From Rostratula benghalensis (Eukaryota; Chordata; Aves; Charadriiformes; Rostratulidae), in the NCBI GenBank assembly GCA_013399305.1, contig VXAI01000639.1, positions 100,093 through 164,092 of the forward strand: a DNA stretch of 64,000 nt. Direction: 5' to 3'. Within the stretch, counting starts at the first letter, position 1, and each line of letters starts with the position of its first letter. The notes beneath the pieces are model-generated. The model was not told the origin of the DNA and made no database searches. It worked only from the letters and a program-made list of their open reading frames with translations. Of this stretch, positions 41,201 to 50,820 are shown piece after piece. The translations under genes were made by a program, and so were the position numbers.

Positions 41201-44200
41201 TTGAAGTTATTGTTAGAAACTTTCATTGGCTTTTCCCTTTCAACAGGGCCTAAGTGACTCAAACAAAACACGTCTCTGAGAAATAATCTCCACTACATAA
41301 CACACATTTGACACCCATAGCCCACTGCAGCGTATGGCCTCAGCTGGCCTAACACTGGACAAAAGCAAGAGTTCTACTACACGAGCCAAAGTAAAATCTC
41401 CACAAGAATAAATATTCAGGAAAATGCTGCAACTCTGCAGAGAGAGAAAACATCACCCCTTTAGACAGTGATGCTCCTTCTGCATTAACAGTTTGTTAAA
41501 GACGACACGTGATCTAAGGACTAGAGCCTTAGATTTATGAAGCAACAGAAAGGGCCTTACTAGGATTTTCCTACCAAAATCCCACAACTGATGGTCGGGA
41601 CTTAGGTGTCTTTACTGACCAGTTATTTTGTAATTGAGAACAGTTACTCCAGTGCTCTGAAACTGGTCCCCTCCACCATATTCTGAGAATGAAAGCCTCA
41701 ACTAGGCATTACAGGGAAAGCCCAGTTTTTAAAAGCACATACAAAATTTGTACCCAAAAAAAGTACAGCACATTTTTCCCCAAACAAACAGGGGCAGGGA
41801 AGGGTCTATACCTGTAGGTTATGTGCTTCTGCCTCCACTTTTGTCCAGTTAGTGCGTACCGCTTTTTCCTCCGGCTGTGGCGTAAGTGGGGATGATCTGG
41901 AACTCCGCATCGAGGCTTCTTCATCCACCTGGAAGGGAAGAAGAAGTTAACAAAGAGTTTGGAAGAGAGAATCAAAGGCACTCAGGGGGTGACTGGAAGA
42001 CCTCCGAGGAATAAACCAGTGCAGATGCCAAGAAGGGTTCAGTCTTCCCTCTTTCGGTTTTACCCTCTTTGCCCAGAGCTGCAGACCCCACCTCTGCTGG
42101 CAATCCACACACCTCGCAACACCAAGAAGAATTTGTTTTCCCTTTTAGAGACGGACACCAGCTCAGGTAGCCCTTATGCTTGATGAGAGCTTAATGATGG
42201 TAATGACAGAGAAGAGACCCAGGTCAAAATTGCACGTGCACTGGGATCAAACTCTCCTGCCCCCTACTCTACCCACTCTGCGTTCATTAGAGTGCTCCTG
42301 TGCCAGTAGAAAACCCTCCAATTCATCAATCACTAGGTAAGACTCAAGGAGTGCAAACCCTCCCAGACAACAGCGATGGCTTTCACCTGTAAAGACCAGT
42401 CACCAAAACCTGTTACGTCCTCCCCATAGCCCTTGACTCTTTTGATGCCACTCATGACATAGGAAACCCTTGACTCTATGGCCAGGTGAACTGGGAGAGC
42501 AAAGGGTGCTGCCCCTTGCATGGGGTTCCGTGCACTATTACCAGAGAAGTCAGGACTCTCCCTCATCTCCTTTACCTTCAGCCTTAACAGATTTTTTTGC
42601 TTATTTCTTGCCTCAGCTTGAGGATGGTCAAACGCTGTCACTGGCTGCCCGGGGAAGTGGTAGAGTCCCCATCCTTGGAGTTATTTAAAACCCAACTGGA
42701 CACGGTGCTGGGCAACACGCCCTAGCTGTTCCAGTTTAAGCAGGAATCTGGATTATCTCAAGAGGTCCCTTCTAACCTAAATAATGGTCTGACAAGGAGA
42801 AATAGACTGTACCCCAGACTACTACTCCACTTGCTGGTGTGGGTACACTCCAGAGAAGTCATAAGTGGCTTATGGAGGAATGAATCTGCCCATCAGTGCA
42901 CATGGCAGCAGGGGAGAAAGGAGACAGGGACAGAAACAGAGGAACTACAGGTACCCGTCTCCAAAGGTCTCAACACAGCAACTTTCTGTCCCAGCCACGT
43001 TCTTTGCAGTGTAGCCCAGTACAGGAGACCAGAGCCCAGGAATAATGCAAGCAGCCTCTGGCCACAGCCTCCCAAGCACTGCCCTCAGCCTCCTGCTTGG
43101 GCTACTGCTGGGGATGTTGTCCCCGGTATTCTCCAGGTGTTCTACACATTTGATCCACTTTGATGGCAAAGGCAAGTGTCCACTGTGACACAACACCTTA
43201 AGAGCACATTGGAGCACATGCAGAAACATGCTGCTGCCTGATCACACATGAGAACAGCAACATAGCCAATCCTGGCAGATTTTTCACACAGGACACCAAA
43301 TTCTCTCTACTCCCCACATCCCTGGCCACCTAAGGGACAACTTTTGGCCTCCAAATGCAGACACTCCTCCATCAGCTGCAGCCAGCCAATGGCATATAGT
43401 CCCGTATGCGCCCACATGCTTGAACCTAAGCAATAGTCATCCTATCTATCAAAAATATTAGCCCCACAATTTCAGGAATGGAGTGTTGTCCCATCACCAG
43501 ACTGTTTACAAGATTTCTTTCTTGGACACCTTCTAAATAAAAACATTCTTTCACAGCACATGTGCCTGCTCCCAGTTCAGGCAGCCAAGCTGACCTTTCC
43601 TTACAGAATCACAGACTGGCAGGGGCTGGAAGGGACCTCCGGAGATCATCCAGTCCAACCCCCTCCCAGAGCAGGGTCACTCACAGCAGGTCCCACAGGA
43701 ACATGTCCAGGTGGGGTTTGAATGTCTCCAGAGAAGGAGATTCCACCACCTCTCTGGGCAGCCTCTGCCAGGCTCTGCCACCCTCACAGGAAAGTTCTCC
43801 CTCATGCGTAGATGGAATTTCCCATGTTCCAGTTTGTGCCCATTGCCCCTTGTCCTGTCATTGGGCACCACTAAGGAGAGCCTGACCCCATCCTCTTGCC
43901 CCACACCCTTTAGCTATTGCTCAGCATTGATGAGATCCCCCTCAGTCTGCTCTTCTCCAGCTGAACAGCCCCAGGGCTCCCAGCCTTTCCTCGGCAGAGA
44001 GATGCTCCAGTCCCCGAGCGTCTCCGTACCTCTCCGTAGTCCACCTCCTGTATGTAAAAACTACCCGTGCTTACAAATTCCAGTGCATTTGTGTTCTCCT
44101 CACCAGAAACAGAACAAATGAGGGCTGTTATACGTGTTGTACTGTACCTGAGGAGAACCCAAGCTGTGTCTCTAAAGCTAGCGCAGACCTTCCCCACTTA

Positions 44201-47200
44201 TATTACCTTACATCTAACAGCATGGTACATCTTTCAGAAATAAGCAACCTGTGGAAATCAGATTTTTCTTGCCCACACAACTGCTGCCACCTTCAAAAGA
44301 AAGTGGTACATCTAAAAGCTGTATTAATTCAACCACTGTGGTTTTCCAAGCTTTATCTGTGTTCTTCTGCATTGCTTCTATCCCTTTGCTAGAGACACGA
44401 GGCTTACTGTAGCCTCTATTCTCCTAGGTGTTTCCTGAGTATTTTTCTACACAGATCTGGTCATACAACACGGTACAGTGTTTTTAGCATAACCTTACAC
44501 AAACTGTAGCAGGAATTAGGTTTTCATCTCTTGAGCTTCATGAGAACTCTAGTACTCTGAACATCACCACCATCAGGCCCTGATGAGTCAGAAGAAAACC
44601 TTATCTTTATCAGTATCTCCAGAAGACAAGAAGGTAACAGGGATGCTGCTCCTTCCCAGTGCCTGCCCCGTGCTGAGCAGGCTGCAGGAAATCAGCCCCT
44701 ACATTAGTCCCGGGCTACCAAAGGCAACCAGAACTGCCCAGGGACAGTCAAAAGATAGTCAAATCTCCTGCCCCTTCCCACCTGCACTGCAGCATACGGA
44801 CACAGAGACAACTTGCTCCAGAGACAACCTGCAATACCAGCACCCTGGGCTTCAAGGGATTCCTGAGCCAACGCCTCCAAGGCACCAGCATTTGCAGAGC
44901 TGCCCACAGACTTCTGTTAGGCACGGCTGCCCAAATCCTTTTTCCACCCCACTGCACTGAGCCCTACTGAAACCCCCATATTCTACCACAGCTTGTTCCA
45001 GAGCTCAGCTACACACCTTCTGAAAGAGACCTAGTAAAATAGTCCAACTTTACTCTTTTTAGAGCTAGGCAGTACCCAAGCTGTCAACAGCCTGTGCTAA
45101 TGTCATGCTGAGAGTGTTTATCTGGCTCAGTTCCCTCATCCAACCTACTTCCCAGACATATGGGCCCACGTCTCAGCACACAGGCCAGGGGACAAGGCCA
45201 GCCATCTCTTCTTTCCTCAACAGGACAGATCTGTGGCAAAATAATCACAAAGCTGTAGCTTGCTGCCTCTGCTCTTCTTTAGCTGAGCTTTCTGATAGCC
45301 ATTCTCTACTGAGCAGATCAGATAACCCTTTCTGTGTTTCAGGGGATTCATAAAGCCACACCACATCAGAAAAAAAACAACAAAAGACAAATACTTGAAG
45401 CAGGATTGAGATACTTATGGTTGCTCCCTCTCTGGGGTTTTTTGTTTGTTTGGTTGGTTGGTTTTTGTTGGGTTTTTTTTTTAATGGGGGCATCAATAAC
45501 ACTGGATCATCAAAATTCCTCCAGCTGCCTGGCATGCAGAAAATAAGTAATTTCCAAACACAGTGACATCCAGCAGCAGCTACAGCTGCTTCCCCCGGTT
45601 CAGACTCCAAGCCCTCCCCAAGGGCACTCCCATGAACAGAGGAAGCTGTCACCCTCCACCGCCTGCTGCTGAGGCAGGAGGGGCTTTAAAACAGCTACAC
45701 CCTGCATCCCAAGGCAAGAGACCTTCACAAGGGGCTCTAGATGAAGCACAGGACACAAAAGACACCTCCAACACAAGAAAGACTATTTATTAATTCCCTC
45801 CAGGGCCATGCAATTGATTACAACAAAAGTCACCTCTTTGTTAGGTGCCAGTGTGCTTCTCTCCCAGTGCATTCCCAGGACGGTCTCCTTGCCCAGTTGC
45901 TGAGCAGAATTACAGTCCAGGCCCCCAGCCCCAGCCCGACACAAAGTTTGCTGAGGCATCACCAATGGCAGGATACAAGGAGGGCATTTTACTTATTCTC
46001 CCCTGCTCCACTTACAGGAAAATTGCATCTTCTCAACCCGCCACCTTAAGACAGCCCCTCTGCTCAACAGACCCCCAGCCCCACCTTCCTTTGGGGCAAC
46101 AGCACTGGGGGTGTTCCTTCCCGTTTCCCACTGCCACTGGCAGCGCCTGTGCCGGTGGCTTTCACACACTTGGGTACCACTCCTTGAGGGAAGAACAAGC
46201 GTGGGATTTGGGGGTGTATGGGGAAGGAGATGAAAAACTTTAGGCTCCCATAATAAGTGTAAACAGAATATACAGAATTTGTTGTCTAACAAGGAAACCA
46301 TAGAAAATAGTATCTTTGCACTCTGCCTGATTCTAAAGTCACTGACCAAGATGACTGCAATCTCAAAACTCGTAACACAGCCTGAAACAGCTCAGCAAAC
46401 ACACAAGTAATTCAGAGCTCTCAGAACCCACCTGCCCTGACAGCTCTTCTCCTTTTGCTCAGCTTCCACAGCCAAGCTTGAGGAAGTGACAGCCCAAAAT
46501 GGCCTGGCCAGACATGTCCCTCCAACTCCAAATGCAGGCTCATTCCTTACAGTGATTACGATCTCTTCTTCCTTTCCTGGAATCCCTAGGTAGGTACTCC
46601 TGCTCCACCCTGCCAAACAACATATGGACCTACTCATTCAGGACAGATGGAGGTAGAGCACACCCACAGCTGAGGTTTCAAGCCTTTGGAGACTCATGTT
46701 TCAAAAGGGGGACTCATCCAGGTTTTTCACCCCTCAGCCTTTGGGATGTTCATGCACCAATCAACCCCTGCCCAAAGTCAGTAAAATATGGATAAAACTT
46801 GGGCACCACTTTCCTCCACAAAAATACTTTTATTTACTAGATAAGGGACATGTGCTTTGGTCCCTTCCCCTGTCACCCACAGGGCAGCAGAAACAGCTCC
46901 CCAATTTTCCAAACACCAAAGCCCCACAAAGTCATAGCCCCTTCTTCTCCCACTGCCTTCCAACTCATAAGCACCCCAATGGCGAGCATCTACACACCAA
47001 CCTGTCTCTCTGCTTCAGCATTCAGTCACAAGCTGTGTTATTAATGGCAAAGAGATCTGGCATGGAAAATCCTCACCTTTAAAAAGCATTTCAGTTCCAA
47101 CTCATCCCTCTTGTAGTCTGGAACTCACAAAACCAAACCCTTTTGTTCTTCACACTTAGATTACTTTGTTCTCCTTTCTTTTGTCCTACTGTCCCTGCTG

Positions 47201-50200
47201 TCAGCAGAGTGCCATAACAGGAGAGATGAAGAACAAGGCAGAGCACACGTTAAAAGTCTCTGCTAATGCAGCAATAAAAGGTCAAGGGAAAACTCTCAGG
47301 CAGGGCCTAAGCAAGTTCTATTATTTGTGCTTTCTTTTTTTGCTCACCATGAGATGCTTCATTCCCCCAGAAAGCATCAGTAGGACCTTATCTGCAGCAT
47401 CCTGCTTTAGACAACAGATGCTCCTCTAGGGCAGACCAAGAGCAGAAAGATACAGCCAATACACGACAACCAGGCAATTGGAGGAGAGGAAAAAAAAAAA
47501 AAAGGAACACAGTCAGGTGGTGGCAACAAACACTCAAATACTGCTTCCATGCCAAGATGACACCTCTTCCAGGACACCCTTCACAGGACACACCGAGCTG
47601 CAGACTAAAGGCAACAGCCTTCCAATAGCAAAGTCCCTCTGGACTAAGTGATTTAGACCATGTATTTCAAGACACCTATCACAAACACCAAATAACACAC
47701 GGTCAACGTAGAGCAGAGAACATCTCACATCCAACCACCGGCAACTACTAATAGTTAAGCAGTCTTGGCTGTTGTCATCAAACAACTCACTTCAACTCAG
47801 AACTACAGATCCCCACAAACAGCATCTACAGAGATCCACAACTCCAATTAATTAAGAAATACATTAGAAGCCACTTATTGAGCCAGATTTTCACCTAAAT
47901 CCAGACAGGAGGAAATAAACGAACCCCTTGATGTTCTGTGCTTTCAGAAGTTCACAGGATTCAGGCTTTGCCTGTGCACCTGCAATGGGGTTCGATGCAC
48001 AAATAACGACAGTAACAAGAGCTTCTCCTCATGCTCACAAACGGTTTTGTTGGCAAAAAGGACAGGTGGAGTTATCTACATGTTTTCATTAGGGACAGCT
48101 TTTCAAAAATCAAGACTTCTCTGGCTGAGTCAGTCACACCTACCCCTTTTGAGGACTTCTTGCAGCTGAGATAATTACCCAGGTGATATGAGAATGCGTT
48201 AAGAAAGGGAAAGACAAAATTAGCCTACATCAATCTTACTCAATAGTTGTTTGGTCCAAAACTCCTGTTACTGGGATCCCATAAAACTGTTGCATAGTGG
48301 CAACTGCAGACTGCACAGCTTTTCCCGACTGCAAGGCAGACATTTGGCTGTCAGATGGAAGCAAGTAGCCGTAAGTTTTTAACCAACCCTGAAAAAGGAA
48401 GAAACAGATGGTAAGATGCCACAGTAAGTTTTCAACTTAACAAATTAGAACATTTCCTCAAAAGAAAACGTGACAAACTAGCCCAAAAAATTCAACTGCC
48501 TCTCTTTTTCTTGGTTAGGTTTGGTAATATCGTCCCCTTGCTGGGAAGGGCTGAAGACCCAGCCAAATATCACCTGTCCTGAGAGGACAATGCAGACCTG
48601 CCAATTAAAAATTACCATCATCCCAACTGAGTAACTGGGGCAGACCTAAGTCTTTGGAGCACCAGAATTCCCCAGGGAGCTCTGTCCTTGTTCCAGGGAC
48701 CTCCTGTCCACCCCATCATCTTGTCACCACAAGACTTCACCGTCCCTGCAGCAGCATGCTCCCAATAACCCACTGCCCACCACCTACTACTGCCTCTGAA
48801 CCATCACACCAGGAAAACAGCTTAAGAGGCTTGGGCAATCCCCACAAACACCAGCTCAGCTTCATGCTTGCACTTAGCACAGGAGTATTTCTTAAAAAAA
48901 AAAACCCACCCCAAGTTCCCCAACAAACCAACCCAAGAAACCACACTCAGAAAGTTTGCAGGGACTTTTGCAGGACTTAGATGGACTTTTCCTCTACTAA
49001 CAGCAGATATCTAGCAAATTGTAAGAACAGGAAAACAGCCAATTCTCCTCAAGGAGCTTTGTCCCTTTTCTCTGCCTCCCCCCCAAAATGCAGCCTTAGA
49101 TAAAACCACATAGCAAACTTCTCAAAACGTTAACAACAGCATTTTCGAAAATGCTCATTAGTTCACAACTTTGTTTTTCAGCCCCTCTCTTCTCCCCCTC
49201 CTCACCCTGATACCATGGAATATTAACTCACCGTTAAGCATAAATGCCGATAAAACCCAAATTAAGGCTTGCTTTCATAAACTTTTCCCCGTAACTTTCA
49301 TGGATACACCTCAGTGTTGCTTTCTTCAGGCCAATTGCCCAGCCCTCCCGTTCAATGCACAGACCAGGATTACTATGAGATGGATGTATATCCCATAAGC
49401 TTTTTCCAGCCATGAGGACAATCCATCTGGCCCAAGAACACTGGCCCAAGCGCTGATGAATGGTCTGTGTGCACTGGTCTGACACGGGCAGCCTGAGGTC
49501 ACTCGGGGCAGGGGGGAGAGAAGAGGCACATCTTCCCTTAACCTGACACTGCAGCAGCACAGGGGCTCCAGCCAGGAGGAGCACAAGTGGGAGAACAATT
49601 CTTTGTGGCAACAAGAAGACACCAGAATCCACTGGGGAGAAAGTTCTTTTTTGTCCACAGCAAGAGAAAAAAAGGTGTAGGACAGCATCTGGGCTGGACG
49701 TGTTAAAGCTCACCAAGTAAATGTACATTCCACACGGACATCACCAAGGGCTCAAGGAAAAGCCAAGCTGCTTGGAGACCACACATTTGCTATCACTGCC
49801 TCGACATCCAGCGCTGACCTCTGCCAAACACAGTCTGCTGGAACAGGCAGACCTTCAGTCTGGCCAAAATAAGCAGTCGTTGACCAGCAAAGGGCAGAGC
49901 ACAGTCACCAGGACAGCTCTGCCTGGGGCTACCTTGAGCCTACCTTCGCCTGTCACCCCCTTTACCTCCGGGCCAGACTCGGAGGTGGCAGAGGGTGAGA
50001 GAAGGACCTCAGGCCACGTCTGCACAGGCACCAAATGAAGCTCGTCCCGGGAGGCTGATGCTCAAACCACACACAGCCGGGGCTCGGCTGCCTTCCACCG
50101 CCGGTTCCCAGCCAGAGGAACCACCGCCGGCTACGGCCGGACGCCTAAGCCCAGCCCGGCACCAACCACCAGAACCGGCCCCTTCGCGGGCGGGCCGAGG

Positions 50201-50505
50201 CCACACAGGGAACACAGAGCGGCTGCTGCCGGGCAACAGCGCCCGGCCGCGGGGGAGCCGGGGGGCCGCTGCCCTCTCCGCTTCCCAGCCCTCCGCCGGG
50301 CCCACACCGCGCACCGCCCGGCCCGGGCTTCCCGTCCCCCGGCACGGCGGTCCCAGCTGCGGCCCCACTGCCCCACCGAGCGGCCCGGCCCCTCTCCCGC
50401 ACCTACCCGGCCGGTGCTAGTGTCGGCGGCCACACGGAGCAGGGCGCAGAGCAGCGGCAGCAGGGAGCCCGCCGCGGCCAGGCCCCGGCGCCGCCTCGCC
50501 GCCAT
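2725..50505 (-). CDS. MMP24: Matrix metalloproteinase-24 (MT5-MMP), complete nine-exon CDS
   Basis: Membrane-anchored zinc endopeptidase that cleaves extracellular matrix, activates pro-MMP2 and is mainly neural in known vertebrates. Coding exons (minus strand, 5' to 3'): 50407-50505, 48240-48388, 41812-41928, 39501-39805, 20643-20804, 7533-7747, 6211-6349, 5038-5304, 2725-3062. All have GT/AG borders, and the phases close exactly to 1791 bp (596 aa plus stop). Approximate residues: leader 1-28; cysteine switch PRCGVPD 88-94; furin site RRKKR 102-106; catalytic zinc motif [11 protein letters not shown] 233-243 with Met-turn SAIMAPF; proline-rich hinge 279-325; hemopexin repeats closed by Cys331 and Cys520; transmembrane helix about 552-574; cytoplasmic tail ending EWV, a PDZ ligand. 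The tail and the hinge match MMP24 rather than MMP16. The start at 50505 has a good Kozak context (GCTGCCATGG). The N-terminus is shorter than the roughly 645-aa human protein. No broken key residue is seen. Confidence 0.97.
3493..3534. repeat. Perfect 21-bp tandem duplication
   Basis: The 21-bp unit starting GAGCAGATGCTCAATAAGG occurs twice head to tail with no mismatch. Confidence 0.9.
4010..4738 (+). mobile_element. CR1 LINE, 3' fragment, sense
   Basis: The 3' part of CR1 in the sense direction. The end of the reverse-transcriptase ORF (degraded) is followed by the typical tail GGTTGGACTGGATGACCTCC and a terminus with repeats of the ATTCTGTGA type. Truncated 5', as usual for CR1. Confidence 0.9.
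5038..5304 (-). CDS. MMP24: MMP24 exon 8: hemopexin blades
   Basis: Acceptor TCTCTAG|GGGATA, donor GAAGGCT|GTAAGT. Contains [24 protein letters not shown] and [11 protein letters not shown]. Confidence 0.96.
5305..6210 (-). other. MMP24: MMP24 intron 7
   Basis: Unique non-coding sequence. I see no repeat or exon in it. Confidence 0.8.
6211..6349 (-). CDS. MMP24: MMP24 exon 7: hemopexin blade
   Basis: Acceptor TTTCTCAG|GATCGC, donor TTTAAAG|GTACAG. Encodes [18 protein letters not shown]... and KFVFFK. Confidence 0.96.
6350..7532 (-). other. MMP24: MMP24 intron 6
   Basis: Unique non-coding sequence with a T9 run near 7472. No repeat family is recognised. Confidence 0.8.
7533..7747 (-). CDS. 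MMP24: MMP24 exon 6: hinge and start of hemopexin domain
   Basis: Acceptor CACTTCTAG|GTCCTC, donor TTCAAG|GTACTG. Proline-rich hinge ([13 protein letters not shown]...), then [21 protein letters not shown], the first hemopexin blade with the first disulfide Cys. Confidence 0.96.
9893..9960 (+). mobile_element. CR1 LINE, short 3' tail
   Basis: CCTTTAAAGGTCCTTTCCAA followed by a tail with GATGCTGTGATTCTATGAG, the canonical CR1 3' end; 5' truncated to about 70 bp. Confidence 0.8.
10605..10806 (-). mobile_element. CR1 LINE, 3' fragment, antisense
   Basis: Reads as the complement of the CR1 3' end (AGGTTGGAAGGAACCTTTCA, then the stretch about fixed 'accatgtc..cc' and 'ccaccactgccc' segments). 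About 200 bp. Confidence 0.88.
14188..14216. repeat. Poly-T tract
   Basis: Nearly uninterrupted T run in MMP24 intron 5. Confidence 0.85.
16083..16870 (-). mobile_element. CR1 LINE, about 0.8 kb, antisense
   Basis: Complement of CR1 starting with the 3' tail (AACAGAATGATAGAGCTGCC, TTGGAAGGGACCTTTCAG) and running into the C-terminal part of the reverse-transcriptase ORF (e.g. 16600-16850 matches the block on the gene-level 'MSQQ' region). Frameshifted and inactive. Confidence 0.9.
17688..17728. repeat. Perfect 19-bp inverted repeat with 3-bp loop
   Basis: AATCTGTTATCTAATGGTT (17688-17706), loop ATC, then its exact reverse complement (17710-17728). Flanked by AT-rich unique DNA in MMP24 intron 5. 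Confidence 0.95.
20643..20804 (-). CDS. MMP24: MMP24 exon 5: zinc-binding active site
   Basis: Acceptor TTCCACAG|GGAACG, donor TCTATG|GTGAGC. Encodes the three-His motif [11 protein letters not shown], the catalytic Glu and the Met-turn. It lies 18.7 kb downstream of exon 4, beyond a nested gene and several CR1 copies. Confidence 0.97.
20985..21835 (-). mobile_element. CR1 LINE, about 0.85 kb, antisense
   Basis: Starts at its 3' end with tandem AATCACAG octamers and CATCAGGGATTGGAAGGGAC. The complementary strand carries CR1 reverse-transcriptase C-terminal coding remnants (e.g. [20 protein letters not shown]). Confidence 0.93.
23725..24530 (-). mobile_element. CR1 LINE, older diverged copy, antisense
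   Basis: Diverged CR1 complement. The minus strand gives broken reverse-transcriptase coding ([20 protein letters not shown], then SRSREM...). Its 3' end is poorly conserved compared with the other copies. Confidence 0.75.
27210..27215 (-). terminator. Polyadenylation signal of the nested gene
   Basis: AATAAA on the minus strand about 185 bp beyond the TAG of the terminal exon. Confidence 0.6.
27399..27590 (-). CDS. Unrecognised nested gene, terminal coding exon with stop
   Basis: 63 codons plus TAG after acceptor TTCCTTTCTAG|ATAGAA. Begins [15 protein letters not shown], contains [19 protein letters not shown] and ends [12 protein letters not shown]. Phase 0, matching the phase-0 donor of the exon at 30134-30323. 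A minus-strand AATAAA at 27210-27215, about 185 bp past the stop, marks a normal 3' end. The exon lies entirely inside MMP24 intron 4 on the same strand. No domain is recognised; the short basic C-terminus and the Leu-rich stretch suggest a soluble tail. The combination of open frame, splice site, stop and polyadenylation signal is why I call it a gene. Confidence 0.75.
   Translation of the reverse strand: MEKLFSTSLLMQTNGRALSPLPQGLQEIENLLDVDVNGEYGQTTCSSVGWFRPTRSRDARAKA
28380..28445. repeat. A/C-rich simple repeat
   Basis: Runs of (CAAA)n and (CAA)n type, an interrupted microsatellite. Confidence 0.85.
30134..30323 (-). CDS. Unrecognised nested gene, penultimate coding exon
   Basis: 190 bp between a strong acceptor (TTTCTCTGATTTCTCAG|G) and donor AGTCAA|GTAGGG. 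The single leading G completes a codon begun in the exon at 33172-33621, which leaves exactly two bases (CA), giving Gln. Encodes [18 protein letters not shown], then a Leu-rich helix ([17 protein letters not shown]) and [19 protein letters not shown]. No stop in 63 codons, and it leaves in phase 0 to meet the terminal exon. The alternation of hydrophobic and polar residues looks like a folded helical module, but I cannot name the family. A faint resemblance of this block to the C-terminal part of SHLD1 (shieldin) is only an impression. Confidence 0.75.
31335..31720 (-). mobile_element. Degraded CR1 LINE, antisense
   Basis: Diverged complement of CR1 (segments like GGTCTCCGCACCCTCCGCAG and GGCCCAAAATACCAC in CR1 order), interrupted by a CTC triplet run at about 31533-31552. 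Old and without a coding frame. Confidence 0.55.
33172..33621 (-). CDS. Unrecognised nested gene, large internal coding exon
   Basis: 450 bp with no stop in the used frame. Acceptor CCTCTCTTCCAG|G and donor TTTCA|GTGAGC; it enters needing two bases and leaves with two. Encodes [19 protein letters not shown], a low-hydrophobicity linker with [14 protein letters not shown] and [17 protein letters not shown], and ends [20 protein letters not shown]. The composition is linker-like (Ser, Asn, Gly, Lys) and ends in an ordered segment that continues into the next exon. A second AG (33540-33541) could give a shorter exon, but only in a different phase from its likely upstream partner. Confidence 0.65.
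35121..35426 (-). CDS. Unrecognised nested gene, probable upstream coding exon
   Basis: 306 bp open frame after acceptor TGCCTTATCTGACAG|T. Encodes [36 protein letters not shown] and a Lys/Glu-rich part ([32 protein letters not shown]). With donor GGGAA|GTACCT it leaves two bases, the phase needed by the exon at 33172-33621. That donor is weak by consensus, so the true end may differ (the frame stays open to about 35054) or another exon may intervene. Confidence 0.45.
35564..35715 (-). CDS. Possible first coding exon of the nested gene, hydrophobic N-terminus
   Basis: An ATG at 35715 in fair Kozak context (ACAGCATGG) opens [20 protein letters not shown], a membrane-spanning or signal-like helix, and continues to TCAAA|GTGAAC, leaving two bases in the phase that the exon at 35121-35426 requires. 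The donor is non-ideal and the segment is AT-rich, so the hydrophobicity could be chance. If real, the product would be about 429 aa with an N-terminal membrane anchor. Confidence 0.22.
36258..36280. repeat. Poly-T tract
   Basis: About 21 consecutive T. Confidence 0.9.
37355..37375. repeat. Poly-A tract
   Basis: About 20 consecutive A on the plus strand. Confidence 0.9.
38130..38822 (+). mobile_element. CR1 LINE, 0.7 kb, sense, well preserved
   Basis: Sense CR1 from AACTGGGGGTGCTGGTGGAC through the end of the reverse-transcriptase ORF ([34 protein letters not shown]...) to the 3' tail with TTGGACTCAGTAATCTCAGA and TGACTCTGTGATCATGTGAT. Confidence 0.95.
39501..39805 (-). CDS. MMP24: MMP24 exon 4: catalytic domain, N-terminal half
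   Basis: Acceptor TGTCACAG|TGTACAC, donor CATGATG|GTAAGAG. Encodes [19 protein letters not shown]... with structural zinc/calcium loops around [19 protein letters not shown] and [15 protein letters not shown]. Confidence 0.97.
39806..41811 (-). other. MMP24: MMP24 intron 3
   Basis: Unique non-coding sequence. A poly-A run at 40161-40178 and a G/T-rich stretch near 41168-41192. No exon or transposon is recognised. Confidence 0.75.
41812..41928 (-). CDS. MMP24: MMP24 exon 3: cysteine switch and furin site
   Basis: Acceptor CTTCCAG|GTGGATG, donor CTACAG|GTATAG. Contains PRCGVPD, whose Cys ligates the catalytic zinc in the zymogen, and RRKKR|YAL, the convertase site for intracellular activation. 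Confidence 0.96.
42620..42792 (+). mobile_element. CR1 LINE, short 3' fragment, sense
   Basis: Diverged but ordered CR1 3' end: CACTGGCTGCCCGGGGAAGT, CTTGGAGTTATTTAAAACCC, then CAAGAGGTCCCTTCTAACCT. Confidence 0.82.
43600..44040 (-). mobile_element. CR1 LINE, 0.44 kb, antisense
   Basis: Complement of the CR1 3' end starting ACAGAATCACAGACTGGCAG and GGAAGGGACCTCCGGAGATC, continuing into the tail of the reverse-transcriptase ORF. Confidence 0.92.
48240..48388 (-). CDS. MMP24: MMP24 exon 2: peptidoglycan-binding-like prodomain
   Basis: Too short for simple ORF detection. Acceptor TTTTTCAG|GGTTGG and donor ATTGA|GTAAG. It encodes [14 protein letters not shown]..., then the prodomain helix segment around [12 protein letters not shown] and VLDQTTIE, as in MT-MMPs. 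Phase 0 in, phase 2 out; the next exon supplies the G that completes Glu83. Confidence 0.95.
48389..50406 (-). other. MMP24: MMP24 intron 1
   Basis: 2.0 kb. The left part is unique AT-richer sequence; from about 50.0 kb it merges into the CpG island. The open frame at 49234-49728 (minus) has no homology I can recognise. Confidence 0.75.
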
Positions 50506-50820
50506 GGCAGCGCGGCGGGGCTCCGGCCCAGCGGCTGCGGCTGCGCGAGGAGGGCGGAAGGGGAAGGCGGCGCCCCCCGCACCACCTCTTCCTCCGGGGG
50601 GACGGGGCCGGGCCCTGGGGGCGCTTCCCCCGCGGAAAGGGTCTGGAGCGGGCTGCCGGCACCCCCGGGTCCAGGAGGCAGGTAGGGCAGAACGCGGAGG
50701 CCAGGCCGTTCTTTGCGGGCCTCTCCGCTCACCACGGGGTTGTTGCCCGTTCTCAGAGGTCCCGCTCCCGGCCCAGGCTGCCCCGCGTTGTTCTTGGCGG
50801 CAGCCGGGAGGTCTTCAGCC
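50020..50820. promoter_or_regulatory. MMP24: CpG island and probable MMP24 promoter
   Basis: Very high GC with dense CpG and many GGGCGG/CCGCCC-like boxes, in sharp contrast with the AT-richer flanks. It spans exon 1 and the sequence upstream of the minus-strand start at 50505. No TATA box is visible, consistent with a CpG-island promoter. Confidence 0.8.
50407..50505 (-). CDS. MMP24: MMP24 exon 1: signal peptide
   Basis: 33 codons beginning [13 protein letters not shown], then a Leu/Ala-rich hydrophobic core and VAADTSTGR, with donor CGG|GTAGGT in phase 0. The exon lies inside the CpG island. It was chosen because it is the only signal-peptide ORF upstream of exon 2 with a matching phase and a strong Kozak ATG. 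Human exon 1 is longer and richer in Pro/Ala, so an upstream or alternative start cannot be excluded. Confidence 0.85.

Larger units (their letters stand above)
41929..48239 (-). other. MMP24: MMP24 intron 2 (6.3 kb)
   Basis: Contains CR1 fragments at 42620-42792 and 43600-44040, a G/T-rich run at 45437-45485 and an A-rich run at 47488-47503. No coding exon is supported. Confidence 0.75.
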
